Assembly (NCBI RefSeq): GCF_037055355.1
Contig: NZ_CP146350.1
Coordinates: 4,487,001-4,551,000 of the forward strand
DNA length: 64,000 nt
Origin: Streptomyces sp. DG1A-41
GTDB lineage: Bacteria; Actinomycetota; Actinomycetes; Streptomycetales; Streptomycetaceae
Reading direction: 5' to 3'
The notes beneath the pieces are model-generated. The model made no database searches. It was given only the letters and a program-made list of their open reading frames with translations, and was not told the DNA's origin. Shown in pieces: positions 1 through 9,150 of this stretch. The first letter of the stretch is position 1; every line of letters begins with the position of its first letter. Made by a program: the position numbers and the translations under genes.

Positions 1-450
1 CGCGTTCACCGTGAAGTCGCGGCGGACGAGGTCCTCCTCGATGGAGTCGCCGTACGACACCTCGGGCTTGCGCGAGGTCCGGTCGTACGCCTCCGACCGG
101 AAGGTGGTCACCTCGATCTGAAAGCGTCGATCAGCGTCTCCGACGCGGGCATCCTTCTGGGCCCCGACCGTGCCGAAGGCGATCCCGACGTCCCAGACGG
201 CGTCCGCCCACGGGCGCACGATCTTGAGTACGTCCTGGGGGCGGGCGTCGGTCGTGAAGTCCAGGTCGTTGCCGAGCCGGCCCAGCAGCGCGTCCCGGAC
301 CGAGCCGCCGACCAGGGCGAGTGAGAACCCGGCCTCCTGGAAGCGGCGGGCGAGGTCGTCGGCGACAGGAGCGACCCGCAGCAGTTCACTCACCGCGCGG
401 CGCTGCACCTGACTCAGGGCACTGGGCATTTCTTCGTTGGCGTTCGGCAC
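1..450 (-). CDS. CCA tRNA nucleotidyltransferase, N-terminal part (runs off window)
   Basis: This gene enters from the left edge and only its first ~150 codons are present. The product adds or repairs the 3' CCA end of tRNAs. The nucleotidyltransferase signature LALVGGSVRDALLGR is followed by NDLDFTTDA, which carries the paired metal-binding aspartates of class II CCA enzymes. YGDSIEEDLVRRDFTVNA, the next conserved block, ends at the window edge. A GTG at 448-450 gives a start of VPNANEEMPSALSQ; an ATG at 427-429 is the alternative. It is divergent from the DUF6049 gene, and about 257 bases between them should hold both promoters. The call is firm; the exact start is less so. Confidence 0.88.
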   Translation of the reverse strand, partial: MPNANEEMPSALSQVQRRAVSELLRVAPVADDLARRFQEAGFSLALVGGSVRDALLGRLGNDLDFTTDARPQDVLKIVRPWADAVWDVGIAFGTVGAQKDARVGDADRRFQIEVTTFRSEAYDRTSRKPEVSYGDSIEEDLVRRDFTVNA

Positions 451-707
451 AACAGAAGAGGGTACGTGGCCCGGGCGCCCCCGAGCTCCCCCTATTACGC
501 ATGCAGATACGTCCGTCAATACGCGCACAAGAGATGCCCTTGCCCTGGAGTCAACCACTGCCTGCCAAACGGCGATATAGCGGACAGCGCGGCGCCGGGA
601 CGCGATCTTGTGGAACGGACCGCGGCACTTCCCCTCAGCGCACATCGTTACCATGCGTGGACGCACATTCCGACGACCACTGACGACGACGAGGGACGGG
701 CGAGCGC

Positions 708-3104
708 GTGGCCGAGGCGGCAGACTTCCAGGGGACCAGTGCCTCACCTGCCCGCCGGTGGCTACGGCGCACCGGGGCACTGCTCGCCGGTGCGCCCTTG
801 CTGGCCGGACTCCTCCAGTTGCCCGCCGCGACGCCGGCGGACGCGGCCGGGCAGGAGTCCCCGCAGGCCGCCTCCGGCACGGGTTCGGTGTCCGTCGCTG
901 TCGACTCGCTCAGCCCCAGCGCCCCCACCGAGGGGGACACGGTGACGTTGACCGGCACGGTGACCAACAACGGCAAGCAGCCGGTCACCGACGTCCACGT
1001 CGATCTACGGGTGGGGCCCTCGCTCGACACCCGCTCCTCCATCGACACCCTCGCCAAGAAGAGCGACGACGTCCAGGGCCCCGCCGGCAAGCCAGTCGGC
1101 GGCAAGTACACCGAGAAGTTCTCCAAGCTCACCCCCGGCGTCGCGGAGCCCTTCAACATCTCCGTGCCGGTCGACGAGCTGGACCTCGGCCGGGACGGCG
1201 TCTACCAGCTGGCCGTCGCGCTCTCCGGTGAGACCGCCGCGCAGCCCTGGGACCAGGTTCTCGGCATCCAGCGCACGTTCCTGCCGTGGCAGCCGGAGGA
1301 AGCCGGCACCAAGACGAAGACCACGTTCCTGTGGCCGCTCGTCTCCGACGTCCACATGACGGCCGAGACGGGGTCGAACGAGCAGCAGACGCCGGTCTTC
1401 AGCAACGACGACCTCTCCGAGGAGATCTCCCCGGGCGGCCGCCTCGACCAGATGGTGTCACTGGGCAAGGGCCTCGACGTCACCTGGGTGATCGACCCGG
1501 ACCTGCTGGCATCCGTCGACGCGATGACGAAGAACTACCAGGTCAGAGAGGAGGACGGCACCACCACCTCCGGCCGGAACCAGGCAGTCGCCAAGCAGTG
1601 GCTCTCGGAGCTCCAGCAGGCGGTGACGGGCAAGGAGGTCGTCGCCCTGCCGTTCGGCGATCCGGACCTGGCCTCCCTCGCCCACAACGGCACGCGCGTC
1701 ACGGGCTCGCTGAGCCACCTCAAGGAGGCCACCGACGCCGTCGACAACACGGTGCCGACGATCCTCCACGTGCAACCGTCCACAGACTTCGCGTGGCCCG
1801 TGGCCGGCGCCGTCGACCCATCGATTATGAAGGTGGCGACCTCCGCGGGCGCCGACAAGGTGATCGCCCGCAGCGACAGCCTTCAGGACAATCTGTCGTA
1901 CACGCCCTCCGCGGCCCGGCCCATCGGCGGCGGCACCACGGCGGTCGTCGCGGACTCCCGGATGTCCACGGCGTTCCAGGGCAACCTGACGAAGGCCTCC
2001 GCGTCCACGCTCGCCGTGCAGCGCTTCCTGGCCCAGAGCCTGACGCTCGGCCTCCAGACCGGCAAGCAGCGCAGCGTCGTCGTCGCCCCGCAGCGCGCGC
2101 CCTCCGTGAGCCAGGCGCAGGCGATGGCCGAGGCACTGGGGGCCCTCCAGGGCGGGAACTGGTCCGAGTCGCAGGACCTCACGGCCGCCGCCAAGGCCAA
2201 GCCGGACCCAGCGGCCAACAGGAAGGTGCCGCCCGCCGACGCGTACCCCCGCTCGCTCAGCAAGCAGGAGCTGCCGCGAGCCGCCTTCGAGCAGATCGCG
2301 AGGACGCAGGGCAAGCTCGACAACTTCAAGGTGATCCTCACCGACGAGTCCCGGGTGGTCACCCCCTTCGGGCGGGCGATGAACCGCGAGATGTCCACGT
2401 CGTGGCGTGGCCGGGGCGTCGCGGCGGCGGGGTACCGCGGAGACGTCGAGAAATACCTGGACGGCCTGATCGACGGGGTCAAACTGATCAAGAAGACGGA
2501 GACCAAGCTCTCCGGCCGCAGCGCCACGATCCCCGTCACCGTCCAGAACAACCTGGTCCAGGGAGTCGAGCACCTGAAGCTGCGGCTCACGTCGCAGAAC
2601 CCGACGCGACTCAAGATCGGCGGCAACGCCTACGAGGAGCAGCGGGTCGCCGTGAACGGCGGGCACAGCCAGTCGGTGAAGTTCACCACGTCCGCCAATG
2701 CCAACGGCCGGGCGAAGGTGGTCGCCCAGCTGTACACGGAGGACGGCCAGAAGTACGGCGAGCCCGTCCCCTTCGACGTGAAGGTCACCGAGGTCACGGC
2801 CACCGTGATGCTGGTCATCGGGGGCGGTGTCCTGCTCCTGGTCCTCGCCGGCTTCCGTATGTACACCCAGCGCAAGCGCGCCACCGCCCGTGAGGTCGCC
2901 GAGGACGCCACCGCCGAGGGGGACGACGACGTCGACAGCCCGGCCGACGCTCCGCAGAACCAAGAAGCCTCCGGCGACCGTCACAAGGAGGAGTCCGAGG
3001 CCTGCTCCCGGGCAGACGCCCCGCAGCAGCCGAGTGACGCGGCCCCGGACACCGCAGCGGAAAGCGCCGACCCGTCCGGCCCGGGTGAGAGAGTGGACCG
3101 TTGA
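708..3104 (+). CDS. Secreted, membrane-anchored DUF6049 family protein
   Basis: Function is unknown. The 798-residue product has an N-terminal signal sequence (hydrophobic stretch near residues 22-45 ending around TPADAAG). A long extracytoplasmic domain follows, then one transmembrane helix near residues 695-717 (VMLVIGGGVLLLVLAGF), and a charged, Asp/Glu-rich cytoplasmic tail. An Ig-like segment near residue 60 (VTLTGTVTNNG) resembles adhesion or cell-wall folds. The GTG start at 708 has GAGGGA upstream. It lies 43 bases before murJ in the same direction, a conserved actinomycete arrangement that suggests a cell-envelope role, but no enzymatic motif is visible. Confidence 0.8.
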   Translation: MAEAADFQGTSASPARRWLRRTGALLAGAPLLAGLLQLPAATPADAAGQESPQAASGTGSVSVAVDSLSPSAPTEGDTVTLTGTVTNNGKQPVTDVHVDLRVGPSLDTRSSIDTLAKKSDDVQGPAGKPVGGKYTEKFSKLTPGVAEPFNISVPVDELDLGRDGVYQLAVALSGETAAQPWDQVLGIQRTFLPWQPEEAGTKTKTTFLWPLVSDVHMTAETGSNEQQTPVFSNDDLSEEISPGGRLDQMVSLGKGLDVTWVIDPDLLASVDAMTKNYQVREEDGTTTSGRNQAVAKQWLSELQQAVTGKEVVALPFGDPDLASLAHNGTRVTGSLSHLKEATDAVDNTVPTILHVQPSTDFAWPVAGAVDPSIMKVATSAGADKVIARSDSLQDNLSYTPSAARPIGGGTTAVVADSRMSTAFQGNLTKASASTLAVQRFLAQSLTLGLQTGKQRSVVVAPQRAPSVSQAQAMAEALGALQGGNWSESQDLTAAAKAKPDPAANRKVPPADAYPRSLSKQELPRAAFEQIARTQGKLDNFKVILTDESRVVTPFGRAMNREMSTSWRGRGVAAAGYRGDVEKYLDGLIDGVKLIKKTETKLSGRSATIPVTVQNNLVQGVEHLKLRLTSQNPTRLKIGGNAYEEQRVAVNGGHSQSVKFTTSANANGRAKVVAQLYTEDGQKYGEPVPFDVKVTEVTATVMLVIGGGVLLLVLAGFRMYTQRKRATAREVAEDATAEGDDDVDSPADAPQNQEASGDRHKEESEACSRADAPQQPSDAAPDTAAESADPSGPGERVDR

Positions 3105-3147
3105 GATGTCGTGGCCGGTGGGCCCGGGACGATGAGGTGGGGTAACC

Positions 3148-5454
3148 ATGAACGCGCCGTACGACGGTGACCACGGCCGTGGCGTGGGCAGCTCGGGCTA
3201 CCCCGAGTCGGGCGGGCCCGAGGGCTCGCCGCCCGAGCACGGCCAGGTGCCACCGCAACCGCCCGCGGACATGTACCTCCAGGACGCCTACGCCCAGGAC
3301 CCCTACCGGGCACAGGACCTCTCCGCCCAGGACCCGGTCGCCGAGGCACGCTACGACCGCGCCGCGCACCCCCCGCCCGCTCCGGGCACGTACCAGCCGC
3401 AGCAGCAGCTGTACGCCCAGCCGCCGCAGTCGCCGTACGCGCCCGACCCGCAGGTGTGGGCCCAGACGCCACCGCCGGAGCCGGAGGGCCCGACGCGGCA
3501 CCTGCCATACGGCGACGACGCCCGGACCACCCAGTTCGTGGGCGTGGACGACCTCGTCTCCCAGGCCGGCGAGCCCCGCCAGGAGCCGGACGCGTTCGCG
3601 CATCTCTTCCGGGACCAGCAGCAGGGCAGCGGCCACCCGTCCTACGAGTCGCCATCGGTCCCAGGCCCGTCCCCGGCCCCGAGCCAGATGGCGCAGGGAC
3701 AGTACGCGGCGCAGGGCTCGTACGCGGTCGGCCAGTACCCGTCTCCCGGCGAGACCGCGGCGACACCGGCGGTGGACGACACCCCCGCCCCCGAGCCCGC
3801 CGCCTCGCCCGCTCCGAAGAAGGGCGGCCGCGCCGCGGGCCTGATGAAGTCCAGCGCCGTGATGGCGGCGGGCACCATGGTCTCCCGCCTCACCGGCTTC
3901 ATCCGCTCCGCGCTGATCGTGTCGGCCATCGGCGTCGGCTTCCTCGGTGACACCTTCCAGGTCGCCTACCAACTGCCGACGATGCTCTACATCCTCACGG
4001 TCGGCGGCGGTCTCAACTCCGTCTTCGTGCCGCAGCTCGTCCGCGCCATGAAGGAGGACGAGGACGGCGGCGAGGCGTACGCCAACCGCCTGCTGACCCT
4101 CGTCATGGTGGCGCTCGGCGCGCTCACCGCGCTCGCGATCTTCGCCGCGCCACTCCTGATCCGCGTGATGTCTCCGTCGATCGCCAGCGACCCCGCGGCG
4201 AATCAGGTCGCCATCACCTTCGTCCAGTACTTCCTGCCCTCGATCTTCTTCATGGGCGTCCACGTGGTGATGGGCCAGATCCTCAACGCCCGCGGGAAGT
4301 TCGGCGCGATGATGTGGACCCCGGTTCTGAACAACATCGTCATCATCGTGACGCTGGGCATGTTCATCTACGTCTACGGCACCGCCGCCGACTCCGGGAT
4401 GAAGGTCACCACCATCCCGCCGGAGGGCCAGCGCCTCCTCGGCATCGGTGTCCTGCTCGGCCTCGTGGTCCAAGCGCTGGCGATGATCCCCTATCTGCGC
4501 GAGACGGGCTTCCGGCTGCGGCTGCGCTTCGACTGGAAGGGCCAGGGCCTCGGCAAGGCCGTCACGCTCGCCAAGTGGACGGTCCTGTTCGTCCTGGCCA
4601 ACCAGGCGGGCGCCATGATCGTCGTCTGGCTGTCCACCGCGGCGGGCAAGGCCTCGCCCGTCGACGGCACCGGCTTCTCCGCCTACGCCAACGCACAGCT
4701 GATCTGGGGTCTGCCGCAGGCCATCATCACCGTCTCCCTCATGGCTGCCCTGCTGCCGCGCCTGTCGCGCTCGGCGGCCGAGGGCGACGGCGGCGCCGTC
4801 CGGGACGACATCTCCCAGGGCCTGCGCAACACGGCCGTCGCGATCGTGCCGATCGCGTTCGGCTTCCTCTCGCTCGGCATTCCCATGTGCACGCTGATGT
4901 TCGGCTCCTCGGGCACCAGCGAGGCCACCAACATGGGGTTCATGCTGATGGCGTTCGGTCTCGGCCTGATCCCGTACTCCGTGCAGTACGTCGTCCTGCG
5001 CGCCTTCTACGCCTACGAGGACACCCGAACTCCCTTCTACAACACGGTCATCGTGGCCGCGGTCAACGCGGGCGCCTCGGCGGTCTGCTACTTCGTCATC
5101 CCGTCGCGCTGGGCCGTGGTCGGCATGGCCGCCTCCTACGGCCTGGCCTACGCGATCGGCGTCGGCGTCGCCTGGCGCCGACTGCGTAAGCGGCTGGGCG
5201 GGGACCTCGACGGCGCCCGTGTCCTGCGGACCTACGCCCGGCTGTGCATCGCGTCGATCCCGGCCGCCCTGCTCAGCGGCGCGGCCTGCTACGGCATCGG
5301 CCACGCACTCGGCCAGGGCGTCGTGGGCTCGCTCGCCGCGGTGCTGGCCGGGGGCGCTGTTCTGCTCGTGATCTTCTTCGTCGCCGCCCGCCGCATGCGC
5401 ATCGAGGAACTCAACTCGCTGGTCGGCATGGTCCGCGGACGCCTGGGACGCTGA
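3148..5454 (+). CDS. murJ: Lipid II flippase MurJ (MviN family)
   Basis: MurJ moves the peptidoglycan precursor lipid II across the cytoplasmic membrane. The 768-residue protein begins with about 220 residues of Pro/Gln/Tyr-rich, probably disordered cytoplasmic sequence. The MVF-type core follows, from about residue 230 (MVSRLTGFIRSALIV), with roughly 14 hydrophobic segments to the end. The start ATG follows a strong GAGGTGGGG site. The long N-terminal extension is typical of streptomycete MurJ. Unlike mycobacterial MviN, there is no fused C-terminal pseudokinase; that domain is encoded by the next gene. Likely co-transcribed with its neighbours. Confidence 0.93.
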   Translation: MNAPYDGDHGRGVGSSGYPESGGPEGSPPEHGQVPPQPPADMYLQDAYAQDPYRAQDLSAQDPVAEARYDRAAHPPPAPGTYQPQQQLYAQPPQSPYAPDPQVWAQTPPPEPEGPTRHLPYGDDARTTQFVGVDDLVSQAGEPRQEPDAFAHLFRDQQQGSGHPSYESPSVPGPSPAPSQMAQGQYAAQGSYAVGQYPSPGETAATPAVDDTPAPEPAASPAPKKGGRAAGLMKSSAVMAAGTMVSRLTGFIRSALIVSAIGVGFLGDTFQVAYQLPTMLYILTVGGGLNSVFVPQLVRAMKEDEDGGEAYANRLLTLVMVALGALTALAIFAAPLLIRVMSPSIASDPAANQVAITFVQYFLPSIFFMGVHVVMGQILNARGKFGAMMWTPVLNNIVIIVTLGMFIYVYGTAADSGMKVTTIPPEGQRLLGIGVLLGLVVQALAMIPYLRETGFRLRLRFDWKGQGLGKAVTLAKWTVLFVLANQAGAMIVVWLSTAAGKASPVDGTGFSAYANAQLIWGLPQAIITVSLMAALLPRLSRSAAEGDGGAVRDDISQGLRNTAVAIVPIAFGFLSLGIPMCTLMFGSSGTSEATNMGFMLMAFGLGLIPYSVQYVVLRAFYAYEDTRTPFYNTVIVAAVNAGASAVCYFVIPSRWAVVGMAASYGLAYAIGVGVAWRRLRKRLGGDLDGARVLRTYARLCIASIPAALLSGAACYGIGHALGQGVVGSLAAVLAGGAVLLVIFFVAARRMRIEELNSLVGMVRGRLGR

Positions 5455-5596
5455 GTCGGGGGGATAGGCGCACAACCATCGTCAGCCACCGCGTGTCGTG
5501 CATAGCGGCGGACTGTGGGCACAATTGGTTTCGGCGTCGGACGGCGTGCAACGGATGCCGTGGCGGCGCTCAATGGATGGGGAGGCAGGAACGACG

Positions 5597-7315
5597 GTGG
5601 CGGAACGGAGTACGGCTGCCGTCGACGTGGCAGACAACAGCGACGAGACGTCGCTGACCGCACAGGCGGACCAGTCCACGGCCGACGGGGTGGCCAAGAA
5701 CCGGGAGCGGGACACGGACAGCGACGAGGTACAGGAGAGCACCCGGACCGACGGTTCCGGGAAGACCTCGCCGCCTGAACTGCACAGTGGTCACAAACTC
5801 GCCAGACGCTACCGCCTCGAGGAGTGCGTCACCCGTCTGGACGGTTTCAGCAGTTGGCGTGCCATGGACGAGAAGCTCCGCCGTGCCGTCGGCGTGCACA
5901 TTCTGCCCGCGGACCACTCACGGGCCCGGTCCGTCCTGGCCGCCGCCCGCTCCTCAGCCCTGCTGGGCGACCCGCGCTTCGTCCAGGTACTGGACGCGGT
6001 GGAGGAGAACGACCTCGTCTACGTCGTCCACGAGTGGCTTCCGGACGCGACGGAACTGACCACGCTCCTCGCCTCCGGGCCGCTGGAGCCGTATGACGCC
6101 TACCAGATGGTCAGCCAGATCTCCTCCGCGATGGCCGCCGCCCATCGCGAGGGCCTCGCCCACCTGCGGCTGAACCCCAACGCCGTCCTGCGCACCTCGA
6201 CCGGCCAGTGGCGCATCCGCGGACTCGCGGTGAACGCCGCTCTGCGGGGCATCGCATCCGACACCCCGCAGCGCACCGACACCGAGTCCATCGGCGCCCT
6301 GCTCTACGCGGCGCTCACCCAGCGCTGGCCGTACGAGAGCGACGCCTACGGGCTGTCCGGCCTGCCGAAGGACATCGGTCTGATCGCGCCCGACCAGGTG
6401 CGTGCCGGGGTGCACCGCGGCCTCTCCGAACTGTCCATGCGGGCGCTCGTCAACGACGGCGCCACCGCCTCCCGGCACGAGTCGCCGTGCACCACGCCGG
6501 AGGAGCTGGTGAAGGCGATCGGCGAGATGCCCCGCATCCGTCCGCCGGAGCCGGCGTTCACCGCCCCGCCCGAGTACCAGCGCACGTCGTACCAGCAGGG
6601 CACGTACGGCCGCCAGGCCCCGCGCCCCGGTGCCACCCAGCCGGTCCCGACCCCGCCGCCCCCGCTGCAGAGCCGCACGGGCAAGGCCCTGAAGTGGGCC
6701 GTCTCCGCGCTTCTGATCGCCGCGCTCGGCCTCGGCAGCTGGCAGCTGGCGGACGCACTCATGGACCAGGGCGGCAAGACCGACGACCCGGGCCAGACGC
6801 AGAACAACGAGGACGGCGACAAGAACAAGAATTCCCCGGCACCGAAGCCGATCGCCATCAAGGGCGCCGAGGAGTACGTCGCCAAGGGTGATGCCCAGCA
6901 CCCCGCCGACGTGACCAAGACCTACGACGGCGATACGTCCACGGGCTGGCGTACCAGCAGCTACCTTGACGGCCCGAAGATGGTGATAAAGCCGGGTGTC
7001 GGCATCGTCTACGACCTGGGATCCGAGAAGGAAGTCTCGACCGCGACCCTCTCGCTGCGGTACGGCGGCGACCACACCACGGTCGAGCTGTACGCGACCG
7101 ACGCGCTCGGTTCGTCCACACCGCTGAGTTCCATGAAAAAGCTGGGCACGGAGACGACGAGCAGCACCTCCGCGAAGGTGACCGTCGACAAGCCTGTGAA
7201 GAGCCGGTACCTCCTGGTGTGGCTGACGGCCCTGCCGTACTCCGGCGACGACCCCGCCAACTACAGCAACCCGGGCTACAAGCAGGCCATCACCGAAGTG
7301 AAGTTCGCGGGCTGA
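5597..7315 (+). CDS. Membrane pseudokinase with C-terminal discoidin-like domain
   Basis: The product (about 572 residues) has an N-terminal kinase-like domain, a Pro-rich linker, one transmembrane helix (KWAVSALLIAALGLGSWQL) and an extracellular F5/8C-like beta domain (YDGDTSTGWRTSSY). Catalytic residues are missing: the HRD-loop position reads HLRLNPNAVL, without the Asp, and the DFG position reads RIRGLAV. It is therefore called a pseudokinase. In mycobacteria the equivalent domain is fused to MviN/MurJ and binds FhaA after PknB phosphorylation; a similar job here is inference. Reading frame is open from a GTG at 5498, but the GTG at 5597 has GGAGG eleven bases upstream and gives the usual MAERSTAAVD start. 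Confidence 0.82.
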   Translation: MAERSTAAVDVADNSDETSLTAQADQSTADGVAKNRERDTDSDEVQESTRTDGSGKTSPPELHSGHKLARRYRLEECVTRLDGFSSWRAMDEKLRRAVGVHILPADHSRARSVLAAARSSALLGDPRFVQVLDAVEENDLVYVVHEWLPDATELTTLLASGPLEPYDAYQMVSQISSAMAAAHREGLAHLRLNPNAVLRTSTGQWRIRGLAVNAALRGIASDTPQRTDTESIGALLYAALTQRWPYESDAYGLSGLPKDIGLIAPDQVRAGVHRGLSELSMRALVNDGATASRHESPCTTPEELVKAIGEMPRIRPPEPAFTAPPEYQRTSYQQGTYGRQAPRPGATQPVPTPPPPLQSRTGKALKWAVSALLIAALGLGSWQLADALMDQGGKTDDPGQTQNNEDGDKNKNSPAPKPIAIKGAEEYVAKGDAQHPADVTKTYDGDTSTGWRTSSYLDGPKMVIKPGVGIVYDLGSEKEVSTATLSLRYGGDHTTVELYATDALGSSTPLSSMKKLGTETTSSTSAKVTVDKPVKSRYLLVWLTALPYSGDDPANYSNPGYKQAITEVKFAG

Positions 7316-7340
7316 GAGCCGACAGAGGGAAGGGGGTTCG

Positions 7341-8066
7341 ATGGCGGACCGCGCCGAGCTCAGCGGTGTAAGTGATCAGGACCTCCTCGCCCGGCATGTC
7401 GAGGGCGACCCCGACGCCTTCGGTGAGATCGTGCGGCGGCACCGCGATCGCCTCTGGGCCGTAGCCCTGCGGACGCTGGGAGACCGCGAGGAAGCCGCTG
7501 ACGCGGTGCAGGACGCCCTCGTTTCCGCCTACCGGGCCGCCCACACCTTCCGGGGCCAGTCGGCCGTCACGACGTGGCTGCACAGGATCACGGTGAACGC
7601 CTGCCTGGACCGCGCCCGCAAGGTCGCCTCCCGGAAGACCTCTCCCGTCGACGACACCGAGCGCCTGGAGCAGCTGCTGGAGCCGCACGAGTCGGCTTCG
7701 GCGCCCGCGGAGCGCAACGATCTCCACCGGCAGCTCATCGAAGCCCTGGGGACCCTGCCGGCCGACCAGCGAGCGGCGCTCGTCCTGGTGGACATGCAGG
7801 GCTACCCGGTCGCGGAGGCGGCCCGCATCCTCGACGTGCCGACCGGGACGGTGAAGAGCCGATGTGCGCGCGGCAGAGCCAGACTCCTGCCCCTGCTCAC
7901 CCATCTGCGGCCGGACAGCAACAGTGAGAGCAAGAAGGCGGGCGAGGAACGGAACCGGACGCAGGGGCCGGCCGTCCCACCCGCAGCGGGACCGGCTCGA
8001 GCGGAACCACCGGACACAGGACCGAGCGACCCAGCGGCAGTGAAGGGCGGAGGTGGACGAGCGTGA
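7341..8066 (+). CDS. sigM: ECF RNA polymerase sigma factor SigM
   Basis: This extracytoplasmic-function sigma factor has region 2 (DPDAFGEIVRRHRDRLWAVA), the linker, and region 4 (LPADQRAALVLVDMQGYPVA, TGTVKSRCARGRARL). After region 4 a charged, Pro-rich tail of about 45 residues of unknown role completes the 241 residues. The ATG follows AGGGAAGGGGG. Its stop overlaps the start of the anti-sigma gene by GTGA, so the pair is translationally coupled. The position just upstream of trxBA in the origin region matches sigM of streptomycetes. Its regulon cannot be read from the window. Confidence 0.88.
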   Translation: MADRAELSGVSDQDLLARHVEGDPDAFGEIVRRHRDRLWAVALRTLGDREEAADAVQDALVSAYRAAHTFRGQSAVTTWLHRITVNACLDRARKVASRKTSPVDDTERLEQLLEPHESASAPAERNDLHRQLIEALGTLPADQRAALVLVDMQGYPVAEAARILDVPTGTVKSRCARGRARLLPLLTHLRPDSNSESKKAGEERNRTQGPAVPPAAGPARAEPPDTGPSDPAAVKGGGGRA

Positions 8067-8983
8067 CGTCGACGACAGACATGGCCGGGCACCCGGACGT
8101 CGCGGAGATCTCCGACCTCGCCGAGGGCCTCCTCCCACCGTCCCGGAGCACCGACGTACGCCGGCATCTGGACGCGTGCGAGCTCTGCGCGGACGTCTAT
8201 TCCTCCCTGGAGGAGATCCGCGCACTGCTCGGCACGCTGCCGGGCCCACCGCGCATGCCCGCCGATGTCGCAGGCCGCATCGATTCCGCCCTCGCCGCCG
8301 AGGCTCTGCTGAACGCGACGGGGCCGGAGGCCGCAGACAGCCAGACGCCGGTGAGCACTCCCCGGCCCACGGCCCATGACGACAGCGGTGCGCATGTTTC
8401 ACGTGAAACATCGACGCCCGCCGCCCGGCCCGCCGGGCGTCCCCGCTCCTCCAGCACCGGCCCGGGTCGCAAGGGCCGCACGCGGAACGGGCGCCGGAGG
8501 ATCGCCGTCCTGGGGACCGTCTTCACCGTCGCCGCCCTGGGACTGGGCTCTGTCCTGCTGTCGTCACTCGGCGACGGCAAGCCCCCGCATGACACGGCGG
8601 GCGGACAGCAGACCACCGCCGCAGACACCTTCTCCGAGGGGAAGCTCGAAAAGCAGGTCACCGATCTCCTGGCCGCGAGCCAGAGCAAAGGCGGCTCCCG
8701 CACCCCCCTCGGCGCGGAGACCGCGCCCGGCACCAACCACAACCAGATCTTCAAGGCACCCACAGTGCCCGGCTGCGTCCGCGACGGCATCGGACGCAAG
8801 GACACGGCCCTCGCTGTCGAGAACGGCAGGTATCAGGGGAAGAAGGCCATGCTGGTGTTGCTCCCCGACGCCTCCGATGCCACGCGGGTCACGGCCTACA
8901 TCGTCGACGCGACCTGCGTGGGTCCTTCGGCGACGACCGCCACGGGCAAGGTCCTTCTTCAGCGCTCGTACCCGTCCGCCTGA
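8063..8983 (+). CDS. Membrane zinc-finger anti-sigma factor, partner of SigM
   Basis: This is the likely inhibitor of the adjacent sigma factor. The N-terminal domain contains the ZAS-type motif H35-x3-C39-x2-C42 ([10 protein letters not shown]), which binds zinc and senses stress in this family. A disordered linker, a transmembrane helix around residues 146-168 ([20 protein letters not shown]) and an extracytoplasmic domain of about 135 residues follow. Translation starts at a GTG overlapping the sigM stop. A perfect parS site lies inside the gene and is read as HVSRETS, in the linker. The function is inferred from the motif and gene order. Confidence 0.83.
   Translation: MTSTTDMAGHPDVAEISDLAEGLLPPSRSTDVRRHLDACELCADVYSSLEEIRALLGTLPGPPRMPADVAGRIDSALAAEALLNATGPEAADSQTPVSTPRPTAHDDSGAHVSRETSTPAARPAGRPRSSSTGPGRKGRTRNGRRRIAVLGTVFTVAALGLGSVLLSSLGDGKPPHDTAGGQQTTAADTFSEGKLEKQVTDLLAASQSKGGSRTPLGAETAPGTNHNQIFKAPTVPGCVRDGIGRKDTALAVENGRYQGKKAMLVLLPDASDATRVTAYIVDATCVGPSATTATGKVLLQRSYPSA
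8396..8409. promoter_or_regulatory. parS site (ParB-binding centromere)
   Basis: A perfect 14 bp palindrome GTTTCACGTGAAAC lies inside the anti-sigma factor gene. ParB loads here to build the segregation complex at the origin. It codes for V-S-R-E-T in the linker, so the protein tolerates it. Confidence 0.95.
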
Positions 8984-9053
8984 GGCACGTCTTCGTCTTC
9001 GCCCTGCGGGCCGCCCCGCCCAGGCCGGCATCTCCGTGTGCCCGGACACAGTG

Positions 9054-9079
9054 GGAATGCGCGCCCCTTAGGATCCGTT
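9054..9079 (+). promoter_or_regulatory. SigR-type promoter of trxBA
   Basis: GGAAT at 9054-9058 and GTT at 9077-9079 are separated by exactly 18 bases. This matches the GGAAT-N18-GTT consensus of the thiol-oxidative-stress sigma factor SigR of Streptomyces, for which trxBA is a classic target. It ends 71 bases before the trxB start. SigR itself is encoded elsewhere. Confidence 0.85.
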
Positions 9080-9150
9080 GGGTGGGGTGGGAGCTCCCAG
9101 AGAAGCTCCCACCGGTCGAACGACGCAGTCCAGAGACGAGGAATCAAGCC

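Noticed and set aside
2815..5475. 886-codon leftward open frame opposite murJ
   Set aside because: Antisense shadow of a G/C-rich gene; composition is Arg/His/Gly-rich without domains, while murJ is a clear family member.
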